Source: Prauserella muralis
GTDB taxonomy: Bacteria; Actinomycetota; Actinomycetes; Mycobacteriales; Pseudonocardiaceae
DNA length: 64,000 nt
Direction: 5' to 3'
Assembly (NCBI RefSeq): GCF_003202285.1
Contig: NZ_MASW01000007.1
Location: 954,093-1,018,092, forward strand
Each line of letters starts with the position of its first letter. Within the stretch, counting starts at the first letter, position 1. Made by a program: the position numbers and the translations under genes. Below, piece after piece: positions 8,928 through 17,775 of this stretch. The notes under the pieces were generated by a model, which was given only the letters and a program-made list of their open reading frames with translations, was not told where the DNA came from and made no database searches.

Positions 8928-9673
8928 GCGAGGAACTGCTCGAACGTCAGCCGCCCGTCGCGGTGCGCGGGGGCGAGATGGAGGCCGTCTCGGTAGCCGC
9001 GGTAGGCCGCGCCCGCCAGCCGTACCGGCAGCACCGCCCTGCGGCGCCGGGTCGCACGGAGGTAGCTGCCCGCGAGGTCACGCAGGCTGCGGACCTCGGG
9101 ACCGCCGAGATCCGGTACCCGGCCCGCGGGCGCACCGGCGGCCAGCGCGGCCAGCCGCGCGCCCACCTCGCCGCTGTGCACGGGTTGCACGCTGACGCCT
9201 GCCGGAACCGGCAGCACCGGGGAGCGGGCCAGCGTGCCGAGCAGCCGGGCCACGAGGTCGTGGAACTGGGTCGCGCGCTGGATGGTCCACGGCACGCCGG
9301 ATTCGGTGACGAGCCGCTCGGCGGCGTGCTTCGCGCGGTAGTAGCCGAGCGGATGCCGGTCGACCCCGACGATGGAGACGTAGACCAGGTGCGGGCACTC
9401 GATGCGGCGCGCGGCGTCCAGGACGGTTGACGCCACGTGGGTCTCCTTGCCGGCGAAGCTGGTGGCACAGTGCACCACCGCATCCGCGCCGTCCAGGGCG
9501 GCCTCGAGGCCCGTGCCCTCGCGGTAGTCGACCGTCGCCCAGGTGTACGGCAGTGACCCGTCCGGAGCCTGCCGCCTGCTCGCGACCCGGACCCGGTGTC
9601 CCGCGTCCAGCAGTTCCCGCACGACGTGCCCGCCGAGCGTGCCGGTTCCTCCCGTCACCAGTACGGTGCTCAT
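8918..9673 (-). CDS. NAD(P)-binding Rossmann-fold protein (atypical SDR/NmrA-like)
   Basis: 251 residues. The nucleotide-binding motif is TGGTGTLGG at about residues 8-16, followed by an Arg that favours NADP (RVASRR). Relatives include atypical extended SDRs, NAD-dependent epimerases and NmrA-type proteins. YYRAKHAAERLV near residue 110 supplies the YxxxK element, so catalysis is plausible. The substrate is unknown. The gene is convergent with, and overlaps by 10 bp, the prolyl oligopeptidase gene. The upstream 210 bp (9674-9884) hold the nrdJ terminator and no gene. Confidence 0.8.
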   Translation of the reverse strand: MSTVLVTGGTGTLGGHVVRELLDAGHRVRVASRRQAPDGSLPYTWATVDYREGTGLEAALDGADAVVHCATSFAGKETHVASTVLDAARRIECPHLVYVSIVGVDRHPLGYYRAKHAAERLVTESGVPWTIQRATQFHDLVARLLGTLARSPVLPVPAGVSVQPVHSGEVGARLAALAAGAPAGRVPDLGGPEVRSLRDLAGSYLRATRRRRAVLPVRLAGAAYRGYRDGLHLAPAHRDGRLTFEQFLAQR

Positions 9674-9818
9674 CCCGCCTCCTCATCACCGCGAAGCAAT
9701 CCTCTGGTACGAGGACTACGCAGGCGGGACGAACGTGACAACCGGGCGGCCGCCGCACTGACGGGCGAGGCAGGTCAGCGGCAGTCAGCCCCATGGCGCC
9801 ACAACTGCGGGCTGACAT

Positions 9819-9856
9819 GGCGGAGCCGGGGCGACGGCCGTCGCCCCGGCTCTGCC
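9819..9856 (-). terminator. Strong hairpin downstream of nrdJ
   Basis: A GC-rich near-perfect inverted repeat (about 19-bp arms with one mismatch, centred at about 9837) lies 29 bp after the nrdJ stop codon. The inner 28 nt (9824-9851) are a perfect palindrome. There is no T-run, as is usual for high-GC actinobacteria. It most likely ends the nrdR-nrdJ transcript. Confidence 0.7.
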
Positions 9857-9884
9857 ACTACGTCACCTGCGGGGAATGCTCACC

Positions 9885-12749
9885 TCAGCTGCAGCCGGAC
9901 GTGGCGCCGCAGCCCTCGCACGCGTAGCAGGAGCCCGCGGGCCGCATCTTCGTGCCGCAGGTCATGCACAGCGGCGCGTCGGCGGCCTTGCCGAGCTGCA
10001 GCTCCACCAGCTCGGTGGTGGTGTGCGCCTCGCGCGCCGGTGCCGGGCTGTTCCCGGCCGACTGCTGCTCCTCGACCGGCCGCGAGCCACTGGCGTCGAC
10101 GCTGCTGCGCAGCGCCTCCAGATCCACGTTGTCCGGCTCGCCCGCCGACCCCGCGTACTCGGCCTCCACCTTGGCCGAGCGCTCGTCGGCGGTGAAGATG
10201 CCGAGCTGGGCCCGCTTCTCGTACGGCAGGTAGTCGAGGGCGAGCCTGCGGAACAGGTAGTCCAGCACGCTCGTGGCCATCCGCACGTCCGGGTCGTCGG
10301 TCATCCCTGCGGGCTCGAAGCGCAGGTTGGCGAACTTGGAGACGTAGAACTCCAGCGGAATGCCGTACTGCAGGCCCACCGAGATCGACATCGAGAAGGC
10401 GTCCATCACGCCGGCCAGCGTCGAACCCTGCTTGCCGAGCTTGACGAAGATCTCGCCCAGCCCGTCGTCCGGGTACGAGCCCGCCGTCAGGTAGCCCTCG
10501 GCGCCGCCGACGGTGAACGACACGGTCTGGCTCGGGCGCTTCTTCGGCAGGCGCTTGCGCACCGGGCGGTACTCGACGACCTTCTCGGGCTCGGCGTCGG
10601 CCTTGTCGTGCTTGCCGGTGGACAGCGGCTGGCCGACCTTGCAGTTGTCGCGGTAGATGGCCAGCGCCTTGAGCCCCAGCTTCCAGCCCTGGAAGTAGAT
10701 CTCCTCGATCTCCTCCACGGTCGCCGACTCGGGCATGTTGACCGTCTTGGAGATCGCGCCGGAGAGGAACGGCTGCACGGCCGCCATCATGCGCACGTGG
10801 CCCATCGGCGCGATGGAGCGCTCACCGACCGCGCAGTCGAACACCTCGTAGTGCTCGGGGCGCAGCCCCGGAGCGTCGATCACGTGGCCGTGCTGGGCGA
10901 TGTAGTCGACGATCGCCTCGATCTGCTCGTCCTGGTAGCCCAGCGAGTGCAGCGCGCGGGGCACGGCGTTGTTGACGATCTGCATGGAGCCGCCACCGAC
11001 GAGCTTCTTGAACTTCACCAGCGAGAAGTCCGGCTCGATGCCGGTGGTGTCGCAGTCCATCATGAAGCCGATGGTGCCGGTGGGCGCGAGCACGCTGGCC
11101 TGCGCGTTGCGCCAGCCGCTCTCGGTGCCGATCTCGATGCCGCGCTGCCACTCGCGGGTCGCCAGCGAGCGCACGTTCACGTCGTTGGTGTGGTAGGTGC
11201 GGATCAGCTCGTTGGCCGCGGCGTGCTTGCGCATGACGCGCTGGTGCGCCTCCGCGTTGCGGGCGTAGCCCTCGTAGGGGCCGACCACGCCGGCGAGCTC
11301 GGCGGAGCGGCGGTAGGACACGGCCGTCATCAGCGAGGTGATCCCGGCGGCGAGCGCCCGCCCTCCTTCGGAGTCGTAGGCGTGGCCGGTGGCCATCAGC
11401 AGCGCGCCGAGGTTGGCGTAGCCGATGCCCAGCTGGCGGAACTTGCGCGTGGTCTCGGCGATCGGCTCGGTCGGGAAGTCCGCGAAGCAGATCGAGATGT
11501 CCATCGCGGTGATGACCAGCTCGACGGCCTTGGCGAAGGTCTCGGCGTCGAACGTGCCGTCCTCGCGGAGGAACTTCAGCAGGTTCAGCGACGCGAGGTT
11601 GCAGCTGGAGTTGTCCAGGTGCATGTACTCCGAGCACGGGTTGGACGCGGTGATGCGGCCCGACTCGGGGCAGGTGTGCCAGTCGTTGATCGTGTCGTCG
11701 TACTGCAGGCCGGGGTCGGCGCACTCCCACGCGGCCTGCGCCATCTTGCGGAACAGCGCCTTGGCGTCGGTGTGCTCGATGACCTCGCCGGTCATCCGGG
11801 CCCGCAGCCCGAACTGGCTGCCGGACTCGACGGCCTGCATGAAGTCGTCGGACACGCGCACCGAGTTGTTCGCGTTCTGGTACTGCACTGAGGAGATGTC
11901 GGAGCCGCCGAGGTCCATGTCGAACCCGGCGTCGCGGAGCACGCGGATCTTGTGCTCCTCCTTGGCCTTGGTCTCGATGAACTCCTCGATGTCGGGATGG
12001 TCGACGTCCAGCACGACCATCTTGGCGGCCCTGCGGGTGGCGCCGCCGGACTTGATGGTGCCCGCGGACGCGTCGGCGCCGCGCATGAAGGAGACCGGGC
12101 CGGAGGCGGTGCCGCCGGAGGACAGCAACTCCTTGGACGAACGGATGCGGGAGAGGTTCAGTCCGGCGCCGGAGCCGCCCTTGAAGATCAGGCCCTCCTC
12201 GCGGTACCAGTTCAGGATCGACTCCATGGTGTCGTCCACGGAGAGGATGAAGCACGCGGAGACCTGCTGCTTGGAGGAGGTTCCGACGTTGAACCAGACC
12301 GGGGAGTTGAAGCTGAACACCTGGTGCAGCAGCATCCACGTGAGCTCGTGCTCGAAGACCTCGGCGTCGGCGGGGCTCGCGAAGTAACCGTTGTCGGTGC
12401 CCGCCTTGACGTAGCTCTTGACCACGCGGTCGATGAGCTGCTTGAGGCTGTGCTCCCGCTGCGGGCTGCCCGCGGCGCCCCGGAAGTACTTGCTCGTGAC
12501 GATGTTGGTGGCGTTGACCGACCAGAAGTCGGGGAACTCGACGCCGCGCTGCTCGAAGTTCACCGTGCCGTCTCGCCAGTTGGTCATGACGACGTCGCGC
12601 TTCTCCCAGCTCACCTCGTCGTAGGGGTGCACGCCCGCCGTCGTGTAGACGCGCTCGACGCGCAGCCCCTTCCGCGCGTTCGCGCCGCCCTGGCGCTTCC
12701 TGGCCGCCTTACCGGAGGCCTCCGCGCCGACCCCGACTGTTTCTGTCAT
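9885..12749 (-). CDS. nrdJ: Adenosylcobalamin-dependent (class II) ribonucleotide reductase
   Basis: 954 residues. It reduces ribonucleotides to deoxyribonucleotides using a cobalamin-generated radical and needs no oxygen or second subunit. Visible elements are the active-site region with SNPCSEYMHLDNSSCN, the finger-loop region ASVLAPTGTIGFMMDCDT and a C-terminal zinc-ribbon tail (CMTCGTKM ... CYACEGCG) carrying the redox cysteines that re-reduce the active site. ATG at 12749 is preferred over GTG at 12758 because GGGAG precedes it. It is 36 bp downstream of nrdR on the same strand, the classic nrdRJ operon of actinobacteria. No cobalamin riboswitch is seen in front of it; control is presumably through NrdR boxes upstream of nrdR. 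Confidence 0.97.
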   Translation of the reverse strand: MTETVGVGAEASGKAARKRQGGANARKGLRVERVYTTAGVHPYDEVSWEKRDVVMTNWRDGTVNFEQRGVEFPDFWSVNATNIVTSKYFRGAAGSPQREHSLKQLIDRVVKSYVKAGTDNGYFASPADAEVFEHELTWMLLHQVFSFNSPVWFNVGTSSKQQVSACFILSVDDTMESILNWYREEGLIFKGGSGAGLNLSRIRSSKELLSSGGTASGPVSFMRGADASAGTIKSGGATRRAAKMVVLDVDHPDIEEFIETKAKEEHKIRVLRDAGFDMDLGGSDISSVQYQNANNSVRVSDDFMQAVESGSQFGLRARMTGEVIEHTDAKALFRKMAQAAWECADPGLQYDDTINDWHTCPESGRITASNPCSEYMHLDNSSCNLASLNLLKFLREDGTFDAETFAKAVELVITAMDISICFADFPTEPIAETTRKFRQLGIGYANLGALLMATGHAYDSEGGRALAAGITSLMTAVSYRRSAELAGVVGPYEGYARNAEAHQRVMRKHAAANELIRTYHTNDVNVRSLATREWQRGIEIGTESGWRNAQASVLAPTGTIGFMMDCDTTGIEPDFSLVKFKKLVGGGSMQIVNNAVPRALHSLGYQDEQIEAIVDYIAQHGHVIDAPGLRPEHYEVFDCAVGERSIAPMGHVRMMAAVQPFLSGAISKTVNMPESATVEEIEEIYFQGWKLGLKALAIYRDNCKVGQPLSTGKHDKADAEPEKVVEYRPVRKRLPKKRPSQTVSFTVGGAEGYLTAGSYPDDGLGEIFVKLGKQGSTLAGVMDAFSMSISVGLQYGIPLEFYVSKFANLRFEPAGMTDDPDVRMATSVLDYLFRRLALDYLPYEKRAQLGIFTADERSAKVEAEYAGSAGEPDNVDLEALRSSVDASGSRPVEEQQSAGNSPAPAREAHTTTELVELQLGKAADAPLCMTCGTKMRPAGSCYACEGCGATSGCS

Positions 12750-12785
12750 GACTCCCACTCCCGCGTTCTGCCACAGGCGGCGACG

Positions 12786-13280
12786 TCAGGCGTCGTCCGC
12801 ACGTTTGCCGCTGTCGTCCGGCTCGATCGAATCCGCGATCGCCTTGCGAAGGTCCGAGATCTCCTTCTCGAAGTCCTCGATGGACGAGAAGGACCGGTAG
12901 ACGCTCGCGAACCGCAGGTACGCCACAGCGTCGAGTTCCCTGAGGGGCCCGAGGATCGCCAGCCCGACCTCGTGGCTCGGAATCTCCGCGACGCCGGCCG
13001 CCCTGATCGACTCCTCCACACGCTGCGCGAGTTGCTGCAGCGCGTCGTCGTCGACGGGACGGCCCTGGCAGGCGCGGCGCACTCCCCGAACCACCTTGTC
13101 CCTGCTGAACTGCTCGGTGACCCCGGAACGCTTGACGACGGCGAGCACCACCGTCTCCGAGGTCGTGAACCGGCGGCCGCATTCGGAGCACGACCGGCGC
13201 CGGCGGATCGCCTGCCCCTCGTCCACCTCGCGCGAGTCGACGACGCGGGAATCGGCGTGCCTGCAGAACGGGCACCGCAT
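12786..13280 (-). CDS. nrdR: Transcriptional repressor NrdR
   Basis: 164 residues. It is a zinc-ribbon/ATP-cone repressor of ribonucleotide reductase genes that senses ATP/dATP. The zinc ribbon is formed by CPFC at the N terminus and CSEC about 30 residues later, followed by the ATP-cone (from about residue 45, [19 protein letters not shown]). The ATG at 13280 gives the invariant MRCPFC start; the open frame upstream to 13340 is not conserved. It is co-transcribed with nrdJ, and two candidate NrdR boxes lie about 140-180 bp upstream. Residues 1-160 match the family's usual length. Confidence 0.96.
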   Translation of the reverse strand: MRCPFCRHADSRVVDSREVDEGQAIRRRRSCSECGRRFTTSETVVLAVVKRSGVTEQFSRDKVVRGVRRACQGRPVDDDALQQLAQRVEESIRAAGVAEIPSHEVGLAILGPLRELDAVAYLRFASVYRSFSSIEDFEKEISDLRKAIADSIEPDDSGKRADDA

Positions 13281-13358
13281 CCGCCGATCACCTCCCTGTT
13301 CGCGCCGGCTACCGCTGGGCGCCCTGGACCACGGGGCCACGTCGCCTGGTGATCAATC

Positions 13359-13459
13359 TGTGGACACCCGGTGGGTGAACACCGACAAGCTGTGGATAAC
13401 TGCGATCCAGTTTACCCCAACTTGTGGACCAACTACAGCCATGTAACTACTACATGTAG
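13359..13459 (-). promoter_or_regulatory. nrdRJ control region: paired NrdR-like boxes and DnaA-like boxes
   Basis: Upstream of nrdR there is a perfect palindrome CTACATGTAG at 13450-13459 and a related CAACTTGTGG at 13418-13427. Their centres are 32 bp apart, about three helical turns, the spacing known for paired NrdR boxes. The same stretch holds TGTGGATAA at 13391-13399, an exact reverse complement of the DnaA box TTATCCACA, and two weaker matches at about 13361 and 13424. NrdR autoregulation is expected from the family; binding by DnaA is only suggested by sequence. The remaining bases up to 13619 show nothing else. Confidence 0.5.
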
Positions 13460-13619
13460 GGGTTGACCTTAGAAGCCGCCGGGCGACGGCGCAAGCGAGA
13501 CAGGGCCCCCGGCAGGGTGACGGGAGACATAATCTCCCCGCGTGGGGGATGCGCGGACTCCGGGACGGCCCGCGGCCGGGGGCCGCCGGCACGCTGAGCG
13601 CACTTCCGGCTGCGGGCGG

Positions 13620-14081
13620 TCAGCGCCCTGCGGGGACGACGAGCGGTGTGCCCGGGCGCACGTCGGCGCCGGTGAGGCCGTTCAGCTCCTGGATGCGCTC
13701 GACGACCGCCTGGGGATCGCTGTCCGGCGCGGACCGCTCGGCGACGTCCCACAGCGTGTCCCCTGGCGCCACCGACACCACCGCCGTACTCGCGGGCACC
13801 GTGGCCTCGCCCGCGCCCGCCATGCTGCTCGCCAGCCAGCCGAGCCCGGCGACGCCGAGGCACACGGCCGCGGCCACCGCGGCCAGCAGCGGCCAGCGGT
13901 ACGGCACCGCCCGCGGCCCGCATGGCACGGCGCCCCGGGCGGGCGGCCTGCGCAGCGCCACCCTCGCCCGGGTCGGCGGACGGCGGGTTTCACCCGATCG
14001 TGCCCGCCGGACCGTCCGCGGCGGCAGCACGCTCTCGTGCGCCCGCACCCGCTGGGCCTCCCGATCCACCACAGCCGACAT
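13620..14081 (-). CDS. SOS-controlled LysM membrane protein (ChiZ/Rv2719c-like division inhibitor)
   Basis: 153 residues with a basic cytoplasmic N terminus, one membrane segment (about residues 67-90, LLAAVAAAVCLGVAGLGWLA) and an extracytoplasmic LysM domain (about residues 104-150, SVAPGDTLWDVAERSAP to GTPLVVP). Position and layout match mycobacterial ChiZ, which lies divergent to lexA, is induced by DNA damage and delays cell division. The ATG at 14081 follows a very good GAGGAGG ribosome binding site. A LexA box at 14141-14156 lies 60 bp upstream, so SOS induction is expected. The catalytic activity reported for ChiZ cannot be judged here. A functional equivalent of SulA/DivS is the likely role. 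Confidence 0.8.
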   Translation of the reverse strand: MSAVVDREAQRVRAHESVLPPRTVRRARSGETRRPPTRARVALRRPPARGAVPCGPRAVPYRWPLLAAVAAAVCLGVAGLGWLASSMAGAGEATVPASTAVVSVAPGDTLWDVAERSAPDSDPQAVVERIQELNGLTGADVRPGTPLVVPAGR

Positions 14082-14140
14082 CGGAACCTCCTCGCAGCTC
14101 CCGTTTCCTCGCCCGACCACCGGCCGCGAGCCCCGGGGGG

Positions 14141-14156
14141 TCGAACACGCGTTCTA
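14141..14156 (-). promoter_or_regulatory. LexA (SOS) box for the LysM gene
   Basis: TCGAACACGCGTTCTA fits the Gram-positive/mycobacterial SOS consensus TCGAACNNNNGTTCGA at all but two outer positions. It lies 60 bp upstream of the LysM gene start and within the divergent lexA promoter region. Confidence 0.85.
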
Positions 14157-14221
14157 TCGAACGCCCGTGCGACTGTGTACCACTCGGGTCTGACAAAATC
14201 GAGAGCGCCACGGCGTGTCGG

Positions 14222-14237
14222 TCGAACAGGTGTTTGA
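14222..14237 (+). promoter_or_regulatory. LexA (SOS) box for lexA
   Basis: TCGAACAGGTGTTTGA matches the SOS consensus with one change in the right half (GTTTGA for GTTCGA). It is closer to lexA than the first box, and a slightly imperfect site suits autoregulation. The 190 bp between it and the lexA start contain short tandem CACGACAAG-like units (14349-14376) and no gene. Confidence 0.8.
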
Positions 14238-14426
14238 AATCGCCGGGTCGGAGGGCTAGCGTCGAGAGTGGACAGGCGAGCCGCGCCGGAAGGGCACGGC
14301 GCCGCCCGCCCCACAGGACCGACAGTGACAACAGGCACGAACCGGCACGACAAGCACGACAGGCACGACAAGCACGGAGCACGGCCGGTCCGGCGGCAGC
14401 CGGACCCCCGACTGGGAGGCAGCGCG

Positions 14427-15116
14427 GTGGCACGCAACAGCAAGGACGCAGGCGGCAAGGTGCACACCCTGCCCGAGGTCGAGGACCCCGACGAGAGCCT
14501 GACGCCTCGCCAGCAGAAGGTGCTCGGCGTGATCAGGGAGTGGGTCGACCGGTACGGCTACCCGCCCAGCGTCCGGGAGATCGGCGAGGCCGTCGGGCTG
14601 ACCTCGACGTCATCGGTGTCCCACCAGTTGCGCGCGCTCCAGCGGAAGGGCTATCTGCGACGCGACGCCAACCGGCCGAGGGCCGTCGGCGTGCTCGCCG
14701 CCGACACCGACTCGGCGGCCGCCGCGGCCGAGCACCTGCCGAAGCCCGCCTTCGTGCCGCTGGTCGGCCGCATCGCCGCCGGTGGCCCCGTGCTGGCCGA
14801 GGAGGCGATCGAGGACGTCTTCCCGCTGCCGAAGGACATCGTCGGCGAAGGGGAGGTCTTCCTGCTCAGCGTCACCGGTGACTCGATGGTCGACGCGGCG
14901 ATCACCGACGGCGACTGGGTGGTCGTGCGGCAGCAGCCCGACGCGGAGAACGGTGACATCGTGGCCGCGATGATCGAGGGCGAGGCCACCGTGAAGACGT
15001 TCAAGCGCAGGGACGGCCACGTCTGGCTGATGCCGCACAACGAGGCCTACGACCCCATCCCGGGTGACGACGCGACGATCCTCGGCAAGGTGGTCGCCGT
15101 CCTGCGGCGGCTCTGA
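14427..15116 (+). CDS. lexA: LexA repressor, SOS regulator
   Basis: 229 residues. The N-terminal winged helix (about residues 25-88) binds SOS boxes, and the C-terminal S24 domain self-cleaves when RecA filaments form. The cleavage bond is Ala118-Gly119 (GRIAAGGP). The catalytic pair is Ser153 (GDSM) and Lys190 (EATVKTF). GTG at 14427 is preferred over the upstream ATG at 14268 because GGGAGG precedes it and the added N terminus is low-complexity ([10 protein letters not shown]). It is divergent from the LysM SOS gene. At least four LexA boxes occur in this window (the LysM gene, lexA, the HNH gene, recA). Confidence 0.97.
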   Translation: MARNSKDAGGKVHTLPEVEDPDESLTPRQQKVLGVIREWVDRYGYPPSVREIGEAVGLTSTSSVSHQLRALQRKGYLRRDANRPRAVGVLAADTDSAAAAAEHLPKPAFVPLVGRIAAGGPVLAEEAIEDVFPLPKDIVGEGEVFLLSVTGDSMVDAAITDGDWVVVRQQPDAENGDIVAAMIEGEATVKTFKRRDGHVWLMPHNEAYDPIPGDDATILGKVVAVLRRL

Positions 15117-15123
15117 CGGTCCG

Positions 15124-16176
15124 TCAGCGGCGGCGCAGCCTGCTCAGGCCGAACACCGCGGCGGCAGCCACCACCGCCGCGATCGCGATGCCGGGCAGCA
15201 CGGGAACGCCGGAATCCGGCTGTGCGCCGGCGGCCTGCTCGCCGTCGGAGGCGGCGCCGCCCGCCGAGGCCCCGGATTCCCCTGAGTTCCCGGACGTCCC
15301 CTCGGCGACGAGGTCCGTCGCGCCGCGCACCGCTCGCACGGCACTGCCCGCACCTTCGGTCCCCGACAGCAGCGTCCCGTCCGGTTCGAAGGCGATGGCT
15401 TCGCCCTGCGGCTCGTTCGGCAGGGCGACCCGGACCGGCTGCCGCTGCAGTGCGGCGACGATGTCGCCGTCCGGCGCCGGATACAGGTACGCGTCGGTGT
15501 AGGTGCGCAGGGCGACCACGGTTCCGTCGGCGCTCGTCGCCGCACCCGTGACCAGCAGGGAGCCCGCCGAACCAACCGGACCGCCCGGGGTCTCGGTGGC
15601 GGACAGATCCAGCGCGCCGACCCGTTCGAGCGGTGTCGGCCCGGGGCTGCTCAGCTCCCGCGCCGGGCGGTACACCTCCGAGCCGCCGAGCACGTTCTTC
15701 GTGACGATGTACGGCGTCCCGTCGCCGCCGAGCAGCAGCGCCTCGGCATCGTGCTGGCCGTCCGGGTAGGTCAGCCGGTACAGCACGGCGTCGCCATCCG
15801 GTGACACGGCATGCAGCGCCACCGTGTCCCGCTGCTTGCGGTTGTCGCCGGTGTCGCCGAGCCAGAGCGTCCCGTCCCCGGCCAGTGCGAGATCCTCGAC
15901 GTCGTACGGGTCGGCGGGGTTTTCGATCACGTGCCGGACCGAGCAGTCCCGGCCCAGCACGAAGATCTCCAGGCTGGAGCCGCCGTCGTTGACGGCGTAC
16001 CAGTGTTCCGCGTCGGCGGCCAGCCCGGACAGCTCGGTGATCCGGCTGTCGCCGATGGTGCACACCGGCTCGGGGCCGGCCGCCTGCGCGGCCGAGGCCG
16101 CCGGCACGGCCACGCCGCCGAGCAGGCCCGCCACCGCAAGGACGCCGAACAGCCGCCCGCGAACGCGCGAGGTCAC
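15124..16176 (-). CDS. Secreted, membrane-tethered beta-propeller-like protein
   Basis: 350 residues. It has a signal peptide (about residues 1-30, LFGVLAVAGLLGGVAVPAAS), an extracellular domain with repeated strand motifs (GDGTLWLGDTGDNR, GGDGTPYIVT, ADGTVVALRTY) that suggest a beta-propeller, a Ser/Gly/Ala linker and a C-terminal membrane helix ending in an RLRRR stop-transfer sequence. A short LPGIA precedes the helix, but it is not a true LPxTG sorting motif. The GTG start at 16176 lies 4 bp after the hflX stop, so it is in the hflX transcript. Similar proteins are annotated as hypothetical; a calcium or sugar-binding role would be a guess. Confidence 0.75.
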   Translation of the reverse strand: MTSRVRGRLFGVLAVAGLLGGVAVPAASAAQAAGPEPVCTIGDSRITELSGLAADAEHWYAVNDGGSSLEIFVLGRDCSVRHVIENPADPYDVEDLALAGDGTLWLGDTGDNRKQRDTVALHAVSPDGDAVLYRLTYPDGQHDAEALLLGGDGTPYIVTKNVLGGSEVYRPARELSSPGPTPLERVGALDLSATETPGGPVGSAGSLLVTGAATSADGTVVALRTYTDAYLYPAPDGDIVAALQRQPVRVALPNEPQGEAIAFEPDGTLLSGTEGAGSAVRAVRGATDLVAEGTSGNSGESGASAGGAASDGEQAAGAQPDSGVPVLPGIAIAAVVAAAAVFGLSRLRRR

Positions 16177-16180
16177 GTCG

Positions 16181-17683
16181 TCAGACGGCGGAACCGTCGG
16201 TGACGTACGCCTGCAGCGCCGCCGCCAGGTCGGGACGCACCCGGGCGCGCAGCCGCGTGCCCTCCGGAGTGTGCTCCTCGCCCAGCACCTCGCCGTCGGC
16301 GTGGGCACGGGCGACCAGCTCGCCCCGGGTGTAGGGCACGAGCACGTCGACCACCACGTCCGGCTTGGGCAGCCTGCGCGCGATCTCCTCGACGAGCTCG
16401 GTGATGCCCTGGCCGCTGCGGGCCGACACGACGAGCGCGCCGGGCAGCAGATGCCGCAGGCGGGCGAGCGAGACCTCGTCGGCGGCGTCCGCTTTGTTGA
16501 TCACGATGAGCTCCGGAGGCAGGGCCTCCGCCCGCCGCTGCCCGATCTCCATGAGCACCTCGCGCACGGCACCGACCTGCTCCTCGGGAGCGGGAGCGGA
16601 GCCGTCCACCACGTGCAGCAGCAGATCGGCGTCGGCCGCCTCGTCCAGCGTCGACCGGAAGGCGTCCACGAGCTGGTGCGGCAGGTGCCGCACGAAACCG
16701 ACCGTGTCGGTCAGCGTGTAGGGCCAGCCGTCCGGTGTCACCGAGCGCCGCGTGGTCGGGTCCAGGGTCGCGAACAGCGCGTCCTCGACCAGCACTCCCG
16801 CGCCGGTGATGGCGTTGAGCAGGCTCGACTTGCCGGCGTTGGTGTAGCCGACGATCGCGACGCTCGGGATCTCGTTGGCGGTCCTGCGCCCGCGCTTGGT
16901 GGTGCGGATGGAGTCCATGGCCGCGATCTCGCGGCGCAGCTTGGCCACCCGCTTGTTGATCCGCCGCCGGTCGGTCTCCAGCTTCGTCTCACCGGGACCA
17001 CGCAGACCCACGCCGCCGTTGGCGCCACCGGCGCGGCCACCCGCCTGCCGGGACAGCGACTCACCCCAGCCCCGCAGCCGCGGGATCAGGTACTGCAGCT
17101 GGGCCAGCTCGACCTGCGCCTTGCCCTCTCGCGAGCGGGCGTGCTGCGCGAAGATGTCGAGGATCAGCGCGGTGCGGTCGATGACCTTGACCCTGAGCTT
17201 GGCCTCCAGCTGGCGCAGCTGGCCCGGCGAGAGCTCGCCGTCGCAGATGACGGTGTCGGCGCCGGTCGCGACCACGATGTCCGCGAGTTCCCGCACCTTG
17301 CCGGAGCCGATGTAGGTGGCCGGGTCTGGCCGGTTCCTGCGCTGCACGATGCCTTCGAGGACCTCCGAACCCGCCGTCTCGGCGAGCCGGGCGAGCTCCT
17401 CCAGCGAGGCCTCGGACTGCGCCGCGGTGCCTTCCGTCCACACGCCCACGAGGACCACCCGTTCGAGCCGCAGTCGCCGGTACTCGACCTCGGTGACATC
17501 CGCCAGCTCGGTGGACAGCCCGGCGACCCTGCGCAGCGAGGCGCGGTCTTCGAGCTCCAGCTCGCCGGGCGAGAGCTCGACGTCGTCGGCATCGAACCCG
17601 GCCTGGTGAAGCCCGTCGTGGACCAGTTCGTGTTCCGATTCCACGTGCGACGCCCGCGCGTCGCCGGGTTGTGGCTTACTCAC
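16181..17683 (-). CDS. hflX: GTPase HflX
   Basis: 500 residues. It is a ribosome-associated GTPase that splits stalled or stress-inactivated ribosomes. The N-terminal HflX subdomain (about residues 75-240) contains YIGSGK and a glycine-rich segment (GGRAGGANGGVGLRGPG). The G domain follows, with G1 GYTNAGKSS at 279-287, a DTVG G3 motif and NKAD as G4. The GTG at 17683 has GGAGG seven bases upstream; the longer frame to 18022 is not conserved. It lies in the conserved actinobacterial lexA-hflX-dapF-miaA block. Confidence 0.95.
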   Translation of the reverse strand: MSKPQPGDARASHVESEHELVHDGLHQAGFDADDVELSPGELELEDRASLRRVAGLSTELADVTEVEYRRLRLERVVLVGVWTEGTAAQSEASLEELARLAETAGSEVLEGIVQRRNRPDPATYIGSGKVRELADIVVATGADTVICDGELSPGQLRQLEAKLRVKVIDRTALILDIFAQHARSREGKAQVELAQLQYLIPRLRGWGESLSRQAGGRAGGANGGVGLRGPGETKLETDRRRINKRVAKLRREIAAMDSIRTTKRGRRTANEIPSVAIVGYTNAGKSSLLNAITGAGVLVEDALFATLDPTTRRSVTPDGWPYTLTDTVGFVRHLPHQLVDAFRSTLDEAADADLLLHVVDGSAPAPEEQVGAVREVLMEIGQRRAEALPPELIVINKADAADEVSLARLRHLLPGALVVSARSGQGITELVEEIARRLPKPDVVVDVLVPYTRGELVARAHADGEVLGEEHTPEGTRLRARVRPDLAAALQAYVTDGSAV

Positions 17684-17775
17684 ATGCCTCCAGTGTTCTT
17701 CTGCTGTTGCGGGACCGCCGCGCGCGGCGTTCCTGCCGTCCATGTTCCCACGATCCCGCCGTTTCGCCGACCCAA

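Noticed and set aside
9674-13619. Possible cobalamin riboswitch controlling nrdJ
   Set aside because: No B12-box-like element or suitable leader was found; nrdJ is 36 bp behind nrdR and the upstream region shows NrdR-type sites instead.
14344-14380. Short CACGACAAG/CACGACAGG repeats before lexA as a regulatory array or N-terminal His-rich coding extension
   Set aside because: Only three or four short imperfect units, upstream of the lexA ribosome binding site; the encoded [10 protein letters not shown] extension is not a LexA feature.
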